From assembly GCA_003313425.1 (NCBI GenBank), contig NHZP01000009.1, positions 372,001 through 436,000 of the forward strand: DNA of 64,000 nt. Reading direction: 5' to 3'. This stretch comes from Pseudopyrenochaeta lycopersici (lineage: Eukaryota > Ascomycota > Dothideomycetes > Pleosporales > Pseudopyrenochaetaceae). The stretch's first letter is position 1; each line of letters starts with the position of its first letter. Below are positions 22,301 to 35,168 of the stretch, one piece after another. The notes under the pieces were generated by a model, which saw only the letters and a program-made list of their open reading frames with translations, made no database searches and had not been told where the DNA came from. The translations under genes were made by a program, and so were the position numbers.

Positions 22301-25300
22301 TCCCAATATCTCACCGCTCTCGCGAGCTGCGCAGGAACCACCCAATGTATACATCGGAATCGCTTTCCCAGATCCTGCACGATGCTCCCGTTCCAGTCAC
22401 AGTCCCGCCGCATATGCTTGAGCGTATCTGGACCCACTCCAACCCCCACTGGGCATCAATATTAGCAAGCAAAGCCCTCGTCATGCATACCTCGCTGCCT
22501 GTATCTACTAGCCTGTAGCCATTGGAACTATGACAAGACCGTATGCATGGTCGACCCTGAGTCACAGCATCAGGCAGGATGCCGCAATAGCTTTTGACAT
22601 CAGGTTGAAGAAGGGCAAGTCTTTAGCTGCGTTCCTGATATTTGTCCCTTGGATGAACTGCGACAGTAACCTGTACGAAGCTGCTTCACAGTCTGCAGTG
22701 GACCAGGTCGGCGTAATTCTGCGCATTGAGCCACGGAAGTCTGCTTGATGAAAGCATTGTACTGAGTTCGGACAAGTGGAAGCTCACCTTCGCCCACTAT
22801 CAATGGTGCAATCAATTGAGCAATGCCATGACAAAGAACCGGGAGATTGTGACTCAACCTCCGCCACTGAAGGGGTTGAGTCTGCTCGTCCGCCACGCTG
22901 GCGATATGGAAAATCCTTCGTTGATGACATCTAGTCCTTGGTTCAAACGTCACAGCGTGATCCTACCCGAAGCTGTGCCAGGACGGGCTCACTGGAAACG
23001 CAGATCCCAGAGCCTCCATCTCCGCAGCACTGCTATCCACCAGTAAGACAGTGAACGAAATCTTGGACTCCTTCAACGTGGACTAGGGTATTGACTCGCG
23101 ATTTCAGGTAGAAACGACGTGTAGAATCTTGCCACTCGGTCGCTCAAGGAGATTGCCGAGTCGCAACGACACCACTACGTGAAACGGGAATGATGCAGCG
23201 AATCCATAGAAAGGCAGGCGCCTAAAGTAACCGATTCCAACTTGGCTCAGTCAGGTCTGTTCGTTTCCTGCATCACCCTTGCACCTTTGACCAGCAGACA
23301 CACTTTGGGCAGAAAATTCTGGTCTCTACATGAGTCGGCTCGTCAACTCCTTTTCTCTATCAAGCAATCAGAATTGAGACAAAAGATAACTCGGGTAAGA
23401 TGAAAGGTCATGGCAATCCTTGCCATTACTTCTTCATTCGTCATTGTGTCATCAGAGCAGGGGCAGGGGCACTGGCAGTGCTTCTTGTCCGCGTGGTCTG
23501 CCTCTTTCACTGAGGGCCAAGGTGGCACAAATATTTGAAGCACATTACTAAACAGTGAAACTTAAACAGCACCTGACAACTCACGCTTTCGCCAGGTTCT
23601 GAGCTGTTCACAATCCGTGATATGAAGTCGTAGTTTCTAATGGTGTCCCCCGTGGCTGTCAAACATACAACGATGAACTTGTCTTACCAACCATCCCACG
23701 TCAACTAGCAGCAGGAACACGTCTCTATAACTATCACCACAACAAATCTAATTTATCAAGGCCTAAAGCTGCAGATCCGATCTTTACGCGAGTAGTTGTC
23801 ATGTGAAGTCCATGCCATGCGCAGCACGTTTCTGCAAGATCCTGCAGTCCCCTGTCGAACTAAAGCTACAGTGAGTTCATATCACAGGCTTCGAGTTACC
23901 CTTGCTGAAACATGAATGAGCCCCAGTAGATCTCACTACAATTATGTAGCGAGCTAGACAAGGGTAAGACATATGTACCTCGCCCAGAACATCAACATCT
24001 GAATTTGCGACGCCGATCGGAGATGCTCCGTAATAGATGAGAAGTGCATCTTCATTCTCAAGGATCTATCCGTGGCTTCCGAGCCTATGCCGAGCCGGAC
24101 GCAAAGGGCCGTTTACTATTGGCGGCAAGGGCTTACCCTTGTCTACATCGTCCACGAGATCTACTGTGACACCGAGACCAGATTATTCGTTCAAAATCTA
24201 CATGAATATGTACGCGGAGTCTCAATTACCTCACTCTAGCACATGATCCTTGACCTTGTGCGATCTTTCACGCCCGAGCATCGCCCTCGCTAACCCCAGC
24301 ATAATCTCTAATCTTTCTTGGGCGATATACCCCAAGCCCTTCATCAACGGTTGAGCAAGCACAGTCTCGCATCATCTGTGAAGGCACAGGAGCAAAGTGA
24401 AACGTGGTGACAGGGTAAAAAAACTGGTGACAGATATCGTGGACACCTGGGTTGATCTTGGTAAGGTACTATGGTAATGATGATATTTGTTTGAGAACGT
24501 TACTTGGCAACAATTGTACCCTTGCAATCTAATTAAGCAGCCACATCAGCTTCATTTCCATGCATCTCGTTGGAAAAATACTGACTCGCAGCAAAGTCGA
24601 AAATCGATCTCAAATCGCCTAATTTGTCCAGTCTGCGTGGGGACTTGATTTGAATGGTGGCGGAAATCCTTCATACTATCCCTGCATCATCATGCCGCCA
24701 TCTATTCGACGTTTTGGCAAAAATCTCAAAACAGGGACGCTACGACATGCAAGTCGCCCAGAGAAGAGTCTAATTCCCCCGTTTTTAACCCCCCTCGGCT
24801 CCAATAAAAGACCAAGCCCAGCGCTTATTGCACCTACCAGTTTTCCCAGTTTGAGCTGCTCGAAACGTGATGCCCATGCAGCTCGCCCAAATTGTCTTTC
24901 TTCTATCACTTAGTGCTAGCACACCAACCCACCCCAATGATCTCAGGGCAGCTCGCTTGAACCGTCTAGGCCCCCTCTGATGCAAGATGCTGCACATGCC
25001 CACTACCATCCTGACACACATGAAATTCGGCCCTATGCTCCGTGGCGGCTGCTTCGTTTCCACCTTCCATTCTCAGCACTGGCGAGGTTGGGCGGCTTAT
25101 GAACAGGTTGGAAGGAAGATCGGGTAGATGCGGTAGACGATGGTGATGGAGATGCACGACACACGAGAGAAGCGTGAAGTGAAGGTTCCCAGATAAGTAC
25201 CTAATTGCGAGTTTACGCCGAAGGATAAAGATGGAAGGAGCCGAGCACCTAGGGGCATACGCGGCCATTCGCATCAGACAGCCGTGATTTGGATTCTCAC

Positions 25301-26100
25301 GGATATTGATAATATGTGTGAATAGGAAACGTAAGCCGTAACCAAACAAATCCACCAGTGGAAGTAGGCACGCGAGAGCAATCTGACAGGTCCCCAACAT
25401 GGGAACAATTCATGTTTGCTCTTTACTTTGCCACAGCCGTCATGAGGTATCGGTGGAAGAAGTTACGAGATTATAGCAGCTGTACCAGTTTTGTAGAGAG
25501 AAAGAGGGGAAAAAGAGCTAGTAGAAAGATCAATCGCCTGTTGCTGCTACACATGGTGACAAGAAAGAAAAAAGAGAAAACTATGGATTGATGGGAATCA
25601 AAAAGCTACCGAATGTTGCAGATCCTTCCTCCAACCAGGCCCCGTCGTAAGTAACAATCATCGCCCAGAAACCAACATTCAGGTATCTCCAACCCATCTC
25701 ACTGAAAGCACCCGTTACAATCCATATGCGCAAGAGTGCCAACGCCTTTTCAGACCCACGCATATATGGCCTACGCTTGACACCATCCAGTGTCGTATAA
25801 AACAGCAGTCGAACGAACATGTATCTGACTTGAACATTGGTAACTACGCCGGGGAAGTCCCGAATGTAAAAGGAGGTTTGGCGGTTGTGAACAGTATTCG
25901 TGTAATTCCAAAGCATTGTGCGTCTCTGGCCACTCTTGCGAGGAAATGCGCACAACTGAAACTCAACGTTGAACTATTGGATCCATCTAGGGTCCGGGAT
26001 ACCTGTCGAACCTGCGTAAAGTTAGCCCAGCATCCTTTTGAGTCTGGTGGCGAAGCGAGAAATGAATATCCTCCGTTGATTGAATAACCCAACGGTAGGC
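16396..26100. other. 9.7-kb gene-free region upstream of the Azf1-like factor, ending at the 3' end of TUP1
   Basis: I could not support any gene here on either strand. The longest frames (17257-18036 minus, 17700-18680 plus) overlap each other in GC-rich DNA and translate to Arg/Pro/Ser-rich nonsense. Other frames are under 190 codons without family resemblance or plausible splicing partners. No transposase, reverse transcriptase or terminal repeats were recognised. It includes a 10-C run at 18383-18392 and a G-rich stretch at about 21493-21508. The proximal part must be the promoter of the zinc-finger gene; long leaders with upstream ATGs, or non-coding RNAs, may occupy more. Confidence 0.5.
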
Positions 26101-28362
26101 CTAGAATGCTCTGAAGCTATCCAGAATATCATGTTACAGTGGTGACAGGAACAGGATTCATCACTTACCTCCAGATTCGCGCGCGCATGTCGCCGCTGCC
26201 AGTGGCAAAAACGCCTCCTGTTGGACTCGGGGCAACAGAGATGACAGAATTCTTATGTCCTTGCAACATGAGTTGAGCCACACCTGTATGGGGATCCCAG
26301 AATTGGACACCACGGTCCTTGGAGCCACTCAGCACCCAATCACCATGTGGAGTGAGTGCAACACTGAGCACAAAGTCCTATAATATGTGTCAGATATACA
26401 CGAATTTGCAAAGGTCAGTCAGTGGAGATGCTTACCTTGTGGCCTTCGAATGTGCGAATGCACTTGCCGCTAGGGGGATGTCCAGGAATGAAGCGGTTCG
26501 ATGTAGACAGCTCCCACATCTTGATGGTCTTGTCGAGACTGCCGCTGACCAAGCGATTTCCAGAAGGAGCGAATGCAACAGAATAGACGCTATCCTTGTG
26601 GCCCTGCTCGCCTTCGAGACGTACAACAAGCTGGCCAGACTGGATGTCCCATACACGGACGCTCTTATCAAGAGAACCGGCCGCAACAAAAAGATTGTCA
26701 GGAGAGATGGCGACGGTGGTGACGCCGTCCTCGATGGAGAAATTGGCGACTTGCTGATTGGATTCGAGGTCCCACAGGCGGACGCTGCGGTCACCACTAC
26801 CAGAGGCAATAATCTTACCGTTCCTGGCGAAATCCAGGGAATAGATATCCTGCTCGTGACCAGTGAATTGGTGCTTGATTGTGCGGGATGCAATATCCCA
26901 AACCTGGTGAGGGCGAATTAGTGGTTGACGACTTGGGATATGTGGATTTTGAGACGTACCCTGATGACCTTGTCTTCAGCACCGGTCGCGAGATAGGCGC
27001 CATTCGGACTGAAGCAGACACTCCTGATGTACAAATCACCATCCTCGGGCAGGCTGCCGTCTTGAAGATGGGCAACTGGGTTTCCGGTCTCGACATCGAA
27101 GATCTGGGCGGAGCGGTTGCAGCCTGTTGCGACATATCTGCCATCAAGACTGAATCGCACACAGCATACGACACTCTGGTGCGGCAAGTTGTGGATTAGG
27201 TCGACATCCAGGACGCGTCTTGACCGAGGGTTGAAGACGGCGAACCAGTCACTGCCCTCTTTCTTCAGATTCTCGGGCAATTGCTCGATGTCGAGATCTG
27301 CGAGAACATTGCTCTGACTGAGCGGCATGTGGCCAGGGGCCATGAGTGGATTCTGCTGATGATGGGGGGGAGGGGTTGGTCGCGGGACCTGAGGCGACCC
27401 AGGATATGGGGCAGGATTGTTCTGCTGAGGGGTTGCGGGGCCCGGAGGACCACGGCCGGGACCTGGTCGCTTTGCGCCTGGCGAGGCAGTAGGCTGAGGA
27501 GGCTGGCCATAACCTAGAAACATGTCAGCTCAATTCTTCCCGAGTCGCAGGCAGATGTCCCATGCTCTCCGTCATAGAGAAAGAGCGTGTGGCTCACCAT
27601 TGGCCGGAGGACCAGGCTGGTACCCACCAAAGTGCTGAGGAGGACCGGGAGCAGGATTCAAGCCTGGCGGGCCCTGAGGCCCCAGGTGTGGTGGCATGCC
27701 CTGAGGCTGCTGCGGCTCCTGTGGAGGAGGCGCTAGTCCTGGGCCACCTTGGGCGGCGCTGCCTGCCATTATGCCGCCGAACAGATTACTGGGGCCATGG
27801 CCAATCTGGGGAGGCTGGGGTTGCGAGGGGCCACCGTGGTGTTGGGAGTTCTGACTGGGTCCGCCGCGAGCCTCGACTTCGCGCTCCAGCTGGGCGATTC
27901 TGTCTTCGTACCTGGACTGGGGGTCAGGCAAGCTCTATCAGAAAGGCTGGTAGTGTGATGGATGGGTACACGTTGGTGTTGCGAATGACTAGTCGCATTC
28001 GGCAGGCGCAGGATGCAGGCGAACAAGGACTTACTTTGCTTTCATCTGGTTATGCTGCTGCTCCAGCGAGTAGACCTTGCCGCGGATCAACTCGATCTCT
28101 TGAATATGGCGGGTGACTGTTCACACCGAGGGTCAGCAAATGTTGGCAGGCAAAGGCATGTGCTCGTCACGGCTAGACGCGTTCACGCAAGCCATCAGAG
28201 CTGGGCAAGCGCGAAGATAGACTCACTCTGGCCTTCATAGTCGACGCTGCGCTGAGACTCGGTCTCGAACTCAGTGCGGATGTTGTCGAGGAGGTCGTTC
28301 AGGCGCTGGCTGGGACCAACTTGGGGGCCGCCCATAACGCGGGGCGGGTAGCCGTGGTTCAT
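26101..28362 (-). CDS. TUP1: Transcriptional corepressor Tup1/RcoA
   Basis: Global corepressor that works with Ssn6/Cyc8 and is recruited by DNA-binding proteins. Seven exons: 28362-28227, 28116-28035, 27911-27598, 27513-26960, 26903-26436, 26377-26169 and 26116-26101, giving 592 residues. Residues 1-90 form the N-terminal tetramerisation/Ssn6-binding coiled coil ([34 protein letters not shown]). A Gln/Pro/Gly-rich linker follows. From about 265 (WFAVFNPRS) to the end there are seven WD40 repeats with clear GH...WD signatures (for example [31 protein letters not shown]). The last coding exon is only 16 nt and supplies SFRAF after ARIW. Start: first ATG, matching the family N-terminus. It is divergent from trehalose phosphorylase. 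Confidence 0.95.
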
Positions 28363-29915
28363 GGTCGCGGGTTGGATGCGCGCAAGCTGGGGGCAATTAA
28401 TTATGGCGTGTGAAGAGGCTACTCAGCGTGCGCTGGCAAGGCACGGGCGGGAGATGAGCGGTATTGCGACGAGGGCGTTGATGCCTGAGCGGGCGCAGGG
28501 CTGGCAAGGCTGGACGTCGCACGGCAAGCAGAGGGCGGCAGAGCAGGCAAGAGTGGGCGGAGCCGGCCCTGGGGTGGGCGCGACAGATGCGGGATGGATG
28601 GGTGGATAGAGGTTGCAGGAGAGACGCAGGGCGGGTTGCAGTTGGGGGAGCTGGTGAGGTTGGAGAATGGGCGAGGTTTGAGCGGCAGAGCGAAGACGAG
28701 TGGGTCGCGCATGGGCATCTGTGCGGGCGTGCTTGGCCGTGTGCCTGTGCTGGCTGCTTGTGGCAGCGTTTCAAAGTCGGCAGTGCCACTTGGGGACGAA
28801 CCATGGACTCAGCGTCGCACACGGCCCCGGACACCAGCCTTGGAGGCGGCCGGCCCTGCCCAACCCCAATGCCCGCCGCCAGCTTTCCTTTGTTCGCATC
28901 TGCGCCGCCCATGGTCGTCTTAAGCTCCGACAAGCGACAAGCGACAAGTCGGACCTGGGGTCGCTCGCCTACCACGCCCGAATCGACCTTAGCACTGCCG
29001 CTGCCGTCGCTCGCTAAATGCACCGAACCTTGGAAGCTTCCATCTAGCCATGCATGTTTGCCCTTTGGGGTCTTGTTTGGGGCACATTTGTACTGCTGTC
29101 ATCGCGGCGACGACCCAGCCATGCCAGGTCACTGCGTCTGACGCTGCTGCTAACATCGTCACATGACGAGGATACCATCGCCCACCACGCCGATACTATC
29201 GCCCATACCGGTAATACCACTCACACCACGAGAATACACCTACATCACAAACCATCACCACCCACATCACAAAACCGCCATCGCTCACATCGATACAGCC
29301 GACAAAACACTCGTCCATTGCAGTATCCAGCCACTGCAAAGGAGCCGGGCTGTCTGCTGACAGCCTGATGTTGTCGTGCAACCGCTGCTCCTTCCCCGGC
29401 TAGCGTTCGCGTGGAGGCCCCTAGCGCCTCGCTTAGTCCCCGGTCCAGAGCCTCTAAGCCTTGCCGAATAGCCACCCTTCACGCTTGAACATAGCCGCAT
29501 CACCTCATCTCCTTGTTTGTTCTCAGCACGACCTATCATACTGATGTTCAAAGTATCGCTTGTGTTACTTCGTATGTGAATCTCAAGGGAACCCGCTGCA
29601 CCCGTCAAATCGCCACCCCACACAGTGTGAATGAATGCCGCTCGACCATGTCTCATTGTGCCTCGTCTTCACAATCCAGCCGTGGGTAGTCACACTATAC
29701 TCGCATGTCAAGTGTCCAGGCGCACCATAAAATCTGGCGCTGCCTGCCGCTTTCTCTTCTCTTTTTAACAAAATCATCCTTTGCAATTCATCCATTTCAG
29801 AGACAGTCTCAACAGCTGTTCATTTGCCACTTGCCATTATATACCCACGATTGACTTTTCCATAATAACTGCTGAGTACCAAAAAACCTCGTCCTTGAAT
29901 AAACAACCACGAACC
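28363..29915. promoter_or_regulatory. Divergent promoter region between TUP1 and trehalose phosphorylase
   Basis: 1.55 kb between two start codons with no supportable gene. A TATATA at 29838-29843 lies 73 bp before the trehalose phosphorylase ATG and is a fair TATA box. A CCCCT stress-response-like pentamer occurs near 29417, though a single pentamer is weak evidence. A short ATC/CAC-rich stretch lies at about 29170-29285. Confidence 0.5.
29838..29843 (+). promoter_or_regulatory. Probable TATA box of the trehalose phosphorylase gene
   Basis: TATATA 73 bp upstream of the start codon, in a pyrimidine/adenine-rich leader ending in a favourable ACCATG context. Confidence 0.45.
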
Positions 29916-32282
29916 ATGTCCTCACTGACAGCTGACCACACTGCCATCAGAGAGCACCGTCTGACGTGCCTGCGCAGCAAGAGTATCACACGGGAAGCTT
30001 TTCAAGCCAAAGCAACCTCCCAGCAGTTTCAGAGGAACAAAGAAAACCCGGGTTCTGAAGTCAGAGTATGTACCAATGCCGCCCTCGCCATCCATCAGCT
30101 GATGCATCTCAATCTAGTCTCTCTACCTAGGCATAGCTATCGCCCCAAATCGCACAAACGAAGTCCAACTCGGTCTAGCTATTCACGATGGCACATATTG
30201 CATCGATTTCATGGTCCAAGCCCTTCCTAGCACCATGTTGGGCAGCGCTTTTGATGTGTCCATTGAACCGGCATCGGGCCTTGCTGTGCCGCTGTCCACG
30301 GGAAGAGCCACGCCCACCCTAGCTGACCACATCATGGAAAAGGTTCGCCATTACCGACAGAATAACCTTGCCAAGTTCATGGGCGCTGGGATGACGGAAC
30401 ACGTTGCCAGATTAAGCCCTCAGCTTCCTGCTCGCTTGTGGTCCGAGCTGGATATCGTCGCGTTCGTCTTCAATCCTGGAAAGAATGAAGAGTCCATCTC
30501 CATGCGACAAACAGGATACATATCTGTTGATGAAGAGTCGGCTTGGTTGGCCAGGAAGACTGTCAGGTAGGTTCGCTGTTTTTTTGCCCCTCCCACTTAT
30601 TGGTTGACAGAACCCAGGCAGTTTGGTCCAAGTGGCTTGCCACACCTTATGCTTGGCTACCGCAATGAAGTCTTGGTTGACTGTGAGACTCGACGCGGTC
30701 GAGCATTCATTACCAATGCCCAGGACTACCCAGACACTGTCAAGGAGAGAACCTGGGAAGCAACCAAGTATTATGCGGACTCACTCAAGAAGAACAACGT
30801 CAAGATCGCCTTCTTTAACAGCACCCCACAAGGTGGAGGGGTTGCTTTGATGAGGCATGCCTTGATTCGGTTTCTGCGTCTCATTGACGTTAATTGCAAA
30901 TGGTAGGTTCTGTAACCCATCTCTTACAGGAGCCAGTACTGATACGCCTCAGGTATGTGCCCAATCCTAGGGCTGGCGTCTTTCGTATCACCAAGAACAA
31001 CCACAACATCCTCCAAGGCGTAGAGTCGGATCTCAGTAAGCGCCTCACAAAAGACGATATTGAACAACTCAACAAGTGGGTCGAAGACGAGGCCAACGCT
31101 CACTGGACAAAGCATGGCGGCCCCCTTTCTGCTCGCGAGCAGGGTGGCGCCGACATCGTCGTCATTGACGACCCTCAGATGCCGAGTCTTGTCAAAATTG
31201 CCAAAGAAAATGACCCAACCCGTCCTATCATCTTCCGCAGCCATATCCAGGTCCGCGCTGACCTCGCTGACCTAGAAGGTAGTCCTGCCGCTGACGTCTG
31301 GAACTGGGTGTGGGACAGTGCCAAGGACTGCAATATCTTCGTCAGCCATCCTGTCCGGGAATTTGTTCCCAAGAATGTTACCCCGGAGAAGGTAGGGTAT
31401 CTGCCTGCCAGTACTGACTGGCTTGATGGGCTAAACAAGCAAATGGCCAACTGGGACACTGAGTTCTACATGCATATGTTTGGAACGCAGTGTATGAGCG
31501 CAATCCACCGTGAACTCGACTTCCCGAATCGCCCCTATATTGTACAAATCGCGCGCTTCGACCCGGCAAAGGGCATTCCCGATGTTCTCGCTGCATACGA
31601 CGAGCTTCGCAAAGTTTACATGAAGAATTTCGAACTCAAGGACATTCCTCAGCTCGTCATTGCTGGACACGGCGCAGTCGACGACCCCGATGCGACCATC
31701 ATCTATGACGAGACCGTAGCTGCTCTAGAGAGCGACAAGTACAAATACTTCAAAAACGACGTCATCGTCATGCGTCTTGGGCCATCCGATCAAATCCTCA
31801 ACGTTTTGATGGCTTGCGCCCATGTGGCTCTCCAGCTGTCAACGCGGGAAGGTTTTGAAGTCAAAGTCAGCGAGGCACTGCATATGGGCATACCAATCAT
31901 CGCCACCCGCAGAGGGGGCATCCCACTCCAGGTCCAACACAACAAGTCCGGCTTCCTCGTCGAGGCAGGCGACTACAAAGCGGTTGCATTCTACCTCAAC
32001 CACTTGTTCACCAACCAAGAAGCACATGCTCAAATGTCCAAATTTGCAGCAGAGAATGTCAGTGACGAGGTGAGCACTGTAGGCAATGCTCTCGCGTGGT
32101 TGTATCTTGCGGACACGCTTTCGCAGGGCGAAAAGATTGAACCAAATAGTCGCTGGATCAACGACATGGCACGGGAAAAGGCTGGTCTTCCATACCTGGA
32201 CCATGAGCCACGGCTGCCGCGAAATAAGAAGGGTTTGACTCTAAGCCGTGAGCCCAGCCTCGAAGGTCCCCACAGCTCGTGA
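29916..32282 (+). CDS. Trehalose phosphorylase (retaining, GT4 family; Neurospora ccg-9 type)
   Basis: Cytosolic enzyme of the fungal trehalose synthase/phosphorylase family, interconverting trehalose plus phosphate with glucose 1-phosphate plus glucose. Four exons, 29916-30065, 30118-30566, 30618-30902 and 30953-32282, give 737 residues, the usual size. The N-terminal half has the family's LGLAIHDGTYCIDF and MLGYRNEVLVDCET blocks. The C-terminal GT4 domain contains SHIQVRADL, ARFDPAKGIPDVL and, near 593-616, the EGFEVKVSEALHMGIPIIATRRGG nucleotide/phosphate-binding region with the catalytic-type Glu-x7-Glu spacing. In Neurospora the homologue is clock-controlled and affects conidiation; whether that holds here is inference. 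Intron acceptors were chosen to keep conserved blocks in frame (for example CTAG before SLYLGIAIAP). Kozak context at the ATG is good. Confidence 0.93.
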
Positions 32283-33176
32283 ATGAATTTGAGACTTGAT
32301 GATGCGATCTTCACATAGCATGCTTATTGGAACAATGAAACGAGTATTGCTGATATAACTCCCTGTCATTATCCAATCGTCTTTGGGTTTTTGTCTTCCT
32401 TTAAGATGTCTATGTATTCATAGTGTGCTCTGTGGCCTCTTGATGCTTCGAGTATGTCTACTTTCCAGTACCTCTCAAGTATCCCACTACTTATTCAATC
32501 TATTCCTTGACTAAGACGACCAAGACAATAGCACATATTCAAGCACATCAAATTCATATACGAAGACCCAGAAATTTGAAGCGAGTGGCACTAAACTCAG
32601 GATTGAGCTGTAGTATCAAGACTCCTTATGCCCTGAGATATAGATGGTGACCAATTCGTCTTGGAAAAAATAGAGGATTGTGAGAACCTTATGTTCACTG
32701 TATTTGGCTTGTCATTGTCGGCCTTCATCGCTTGCGCGTCCGAGCTTTTCTCCTCTTCTCCACCTGCTTGCAATGCTATTCCAGCTCCACACAACCGCAG
32801 ACTACTAACGCCCAAGAATAGATTGTTAAAAAGAAAATTGCATGCAAAAATGCATGCGGTGGTATTCCAGTATGCCCATCCCAATTGTGCGCCGTGGTCC
32901 GATAGATATCATGACATGTTGTGCTCCGAACTCCTCGTGCCTAGTCCCATGTCGAATTAGAATGGTAAATATGTAGAGGATCATTGAAAGAACTACACTT
33001 GAGCGGCCTCGGCAGGGTTGCTCAAAACATGACGTGTCCGAATTGGAGTAAAAAGCCTAGATGCTTGCCATATGTGTTCCGGTTCCGGCTCTGCCCTGCA
33101 TGGCCATTGTGGTGTTAGCTAAGGAGCAGTAGTCACAAGTCATAGAGAAAATACAAAAGAGCACACAACAGGAAGA
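32283..33176. other. Intergenic between convergent trehalose phosphorylase and SIZ1
   Basis: About 0.9 kb holding two 3' flanks. Short frames on both strands near 32600-32960 do not resemble known proteins. Confidence 0.55.
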
Positions 33177-35168
33177 TCAAGGGGAAGACCCAAGGTATTG
33201 AGGAAACGATGATGTTCCTTGCTCAGGATAGCTAGGCCGTGAAGCAGGCGGCGGTGGTCGGTACGATCCATAAAAGAGGAGGGGCGGAGGTGTTGATGAA
33301 GGCTGAGGATACTCTGCTCGCATGCCCGAGGGCATGCTATGATATGAGGGTGGCGGCGGGCGACTGTGAGCAGCAGAGTTCGGGTTGACAGGGGGAGGAG
33401 GTAACTGATAACGACGTGATGGGTCTGGGAGGCTGTTGGGAGTACTGTACGCTACCTTTTTGGCTGGCCTCACAGGCTCATCGTCGTCGCTCAGTGTCAA
33501 ATCCACCACCTCGGATGTTCTCTTGTTGCTTGATCGCGGCACCGTTGATGTTTCTCGCGAGACGAGGGGCGGTGTGTTGAGCGAAATGGGGGTAGGTGCG
33601 GCTTCGCTCTTGATGGCCCTGACACGATAGTCTGGAATTTCCATAAGATCATCCTCGCTGTCGTCGTCGTGGGCACTGTAACCGTTTCTCTTGGGCGAGG
33701 GCTCCTTGTCGATTGACCATTCTCCGTTTGGCTGAATTGTGACTTGATCTACGTTTCGGGCTTTGTTCAGAATCTCCTCGACAAACTCGTCAACGGCCAG
33801 CGCTTCGTAGGATATGGTCTTGCTGCAAATTGGACATGTCCATGTGGGAGCCTGCTCTTGTAGCTGGAGGAAGGATTCTGCATCAAAGCACTGGTTGTGC
33901 GTGCATAACGTCGATCTGCATGGTGTTTTTATTCGTAGTGTTGAGATGGGGTCCTTTAAGGACATGACGCTTGACCCAACTTCGATGTCAGGGTCATTGG
34001 CTTTTTTCAACACTGCCCCTTGTCAGTCTTCGAAATTGTCCTGCATTCAAGGAATCCTTACTCTCGGTTAGCACAGACTGCCTTGTGATGACATTGCGTC
34101 GCTGGATGTTCTGGGTCAATTCCTCGACTGAGAATTTCTTAACCATGTAAACGAATAAATTGTACTTCTGTGGACCGGGGTCAGCCCAGCTTATGGGACA
34201 TGGGAGGGGAGAGGCGATAATAGAGCGTCCAATTGACTTGCCTTCTGTGTCAATGCATATGTGACGACGATGTTGCTGCGGTGATTGGCTGGACTGGTGC
34301 GGATGAAGTCTGTAATATCGACAGGGCGGGTCGAGCCTGGCTTGTTCTTCAGACCCTTGTAGTTCGCCTTGACCTCGTCGCCGTTGATGCGGACTTCGAT
34401 CTGCGATGGGAACGTAATGTCCAAGCGGGAGTAGGGTGCAAGGGGCTGCTCGAGTGCGGAGAACAGAAGCAGGCGCAGAGTAGGATCTGACTTCAAGCGG
34501 GCACACACGGCATCGTTGGGCGTAAGCGGTCTGGTGATGTTCTGGCGATGACTTGGCGAAGCTGTACTTGGTGAGTAGGCGTGATTAGCGTGGGCAAAGG
34601 GCTGGCAGACCTTCTAGAGAGATGTTGCTTAGAAGCAGCTCGCGAATCTCAAAGAAAGGGCTGTCTTTGAAGAAGTATGTGGGTCCTAGAGAAGGGCTTA
34701 GTGTCACGGATTCGAGGTAACAGGCGAGCAAGGGGGGCATACGAGCGGGCGGTTGCGGTTGCTTCTGCTGGTATGGCGGATAGGAGGCATTCTGCTGGTA
34801 TCCGTTCGTCATGCCGTAGCCATTCGCAGTGGGTCGAGGCTGGTGGGGGGTTGAGGAAGCGACGGGGCTGGTGGTGGTGGCGGGCGGAGGGGCGTCTCCG
34901 TGGTGTTGGACGCGGTACTGCAGCCGGCGTAGCACATGGGCCTCGTTGTTGTAGACGGCATTCTGTATGACTGGTGAAGGTGAAGTTAGCACGGCGGAGT
35001 GGGTGCGAGGCGGCGCAACTTACGCCCATGGACGCGAGCTTGCAGGGCGGCCTTGTTTCCCGTCTGGGAGGCGCCTTCCTCCTTCAGGATCTTCTTCAGG
35101 TCGTTGTTGATGAGCGTCTTGGAGCGCTCCGTTATGGTGGCAGCCATCTGGTGCAGGCTCGACGCCAT
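33177..35168 (-). CDS. SIZ1: SUMO E3 ligase, Siz/PIAS family
   Basis: Promotes SUMO transfer from Ubc9 to nuclear substrates. Six exons: 35168-35024, 34970-34743, 34685-34611, 34561-34242, 34167-34062 and 34012-33177, giving 569 residues. A SAP DNA-binding motif is at about 14-55 (INNDLKKILKEEG...NKAALQARV). A PINIT domain (about 125-290) includes TYFFKDSPFFEIRELL and ITFPSQIEVRING. The SP-RING (about 308-365) keeps all four zinc ligands, C328, H330, C351 and C354, with NQCFDAESFLQLQ between. A SUMO-interacting motif, VVDLTLSDDD, is at 460-469; the tail is Pro-rich. Two oddities: the intron 34168-34241 has a GC donor in a perfect AAG/GCAAGT context, and the usual Cys of the LKCP motif is Asp312. 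Start: first ATG, SAP in place. Divergent from the DUF2423 gene. Confidence 0.93.

Noticed and set aside
16396..26100. Decayed (RIP-mutated) transposon filling the region
   Set aside because: Base composition is not AT-rich, there is no excess of TpA, and I saw no transposase or reverse-transcriptase remnants or long terminal repeats.
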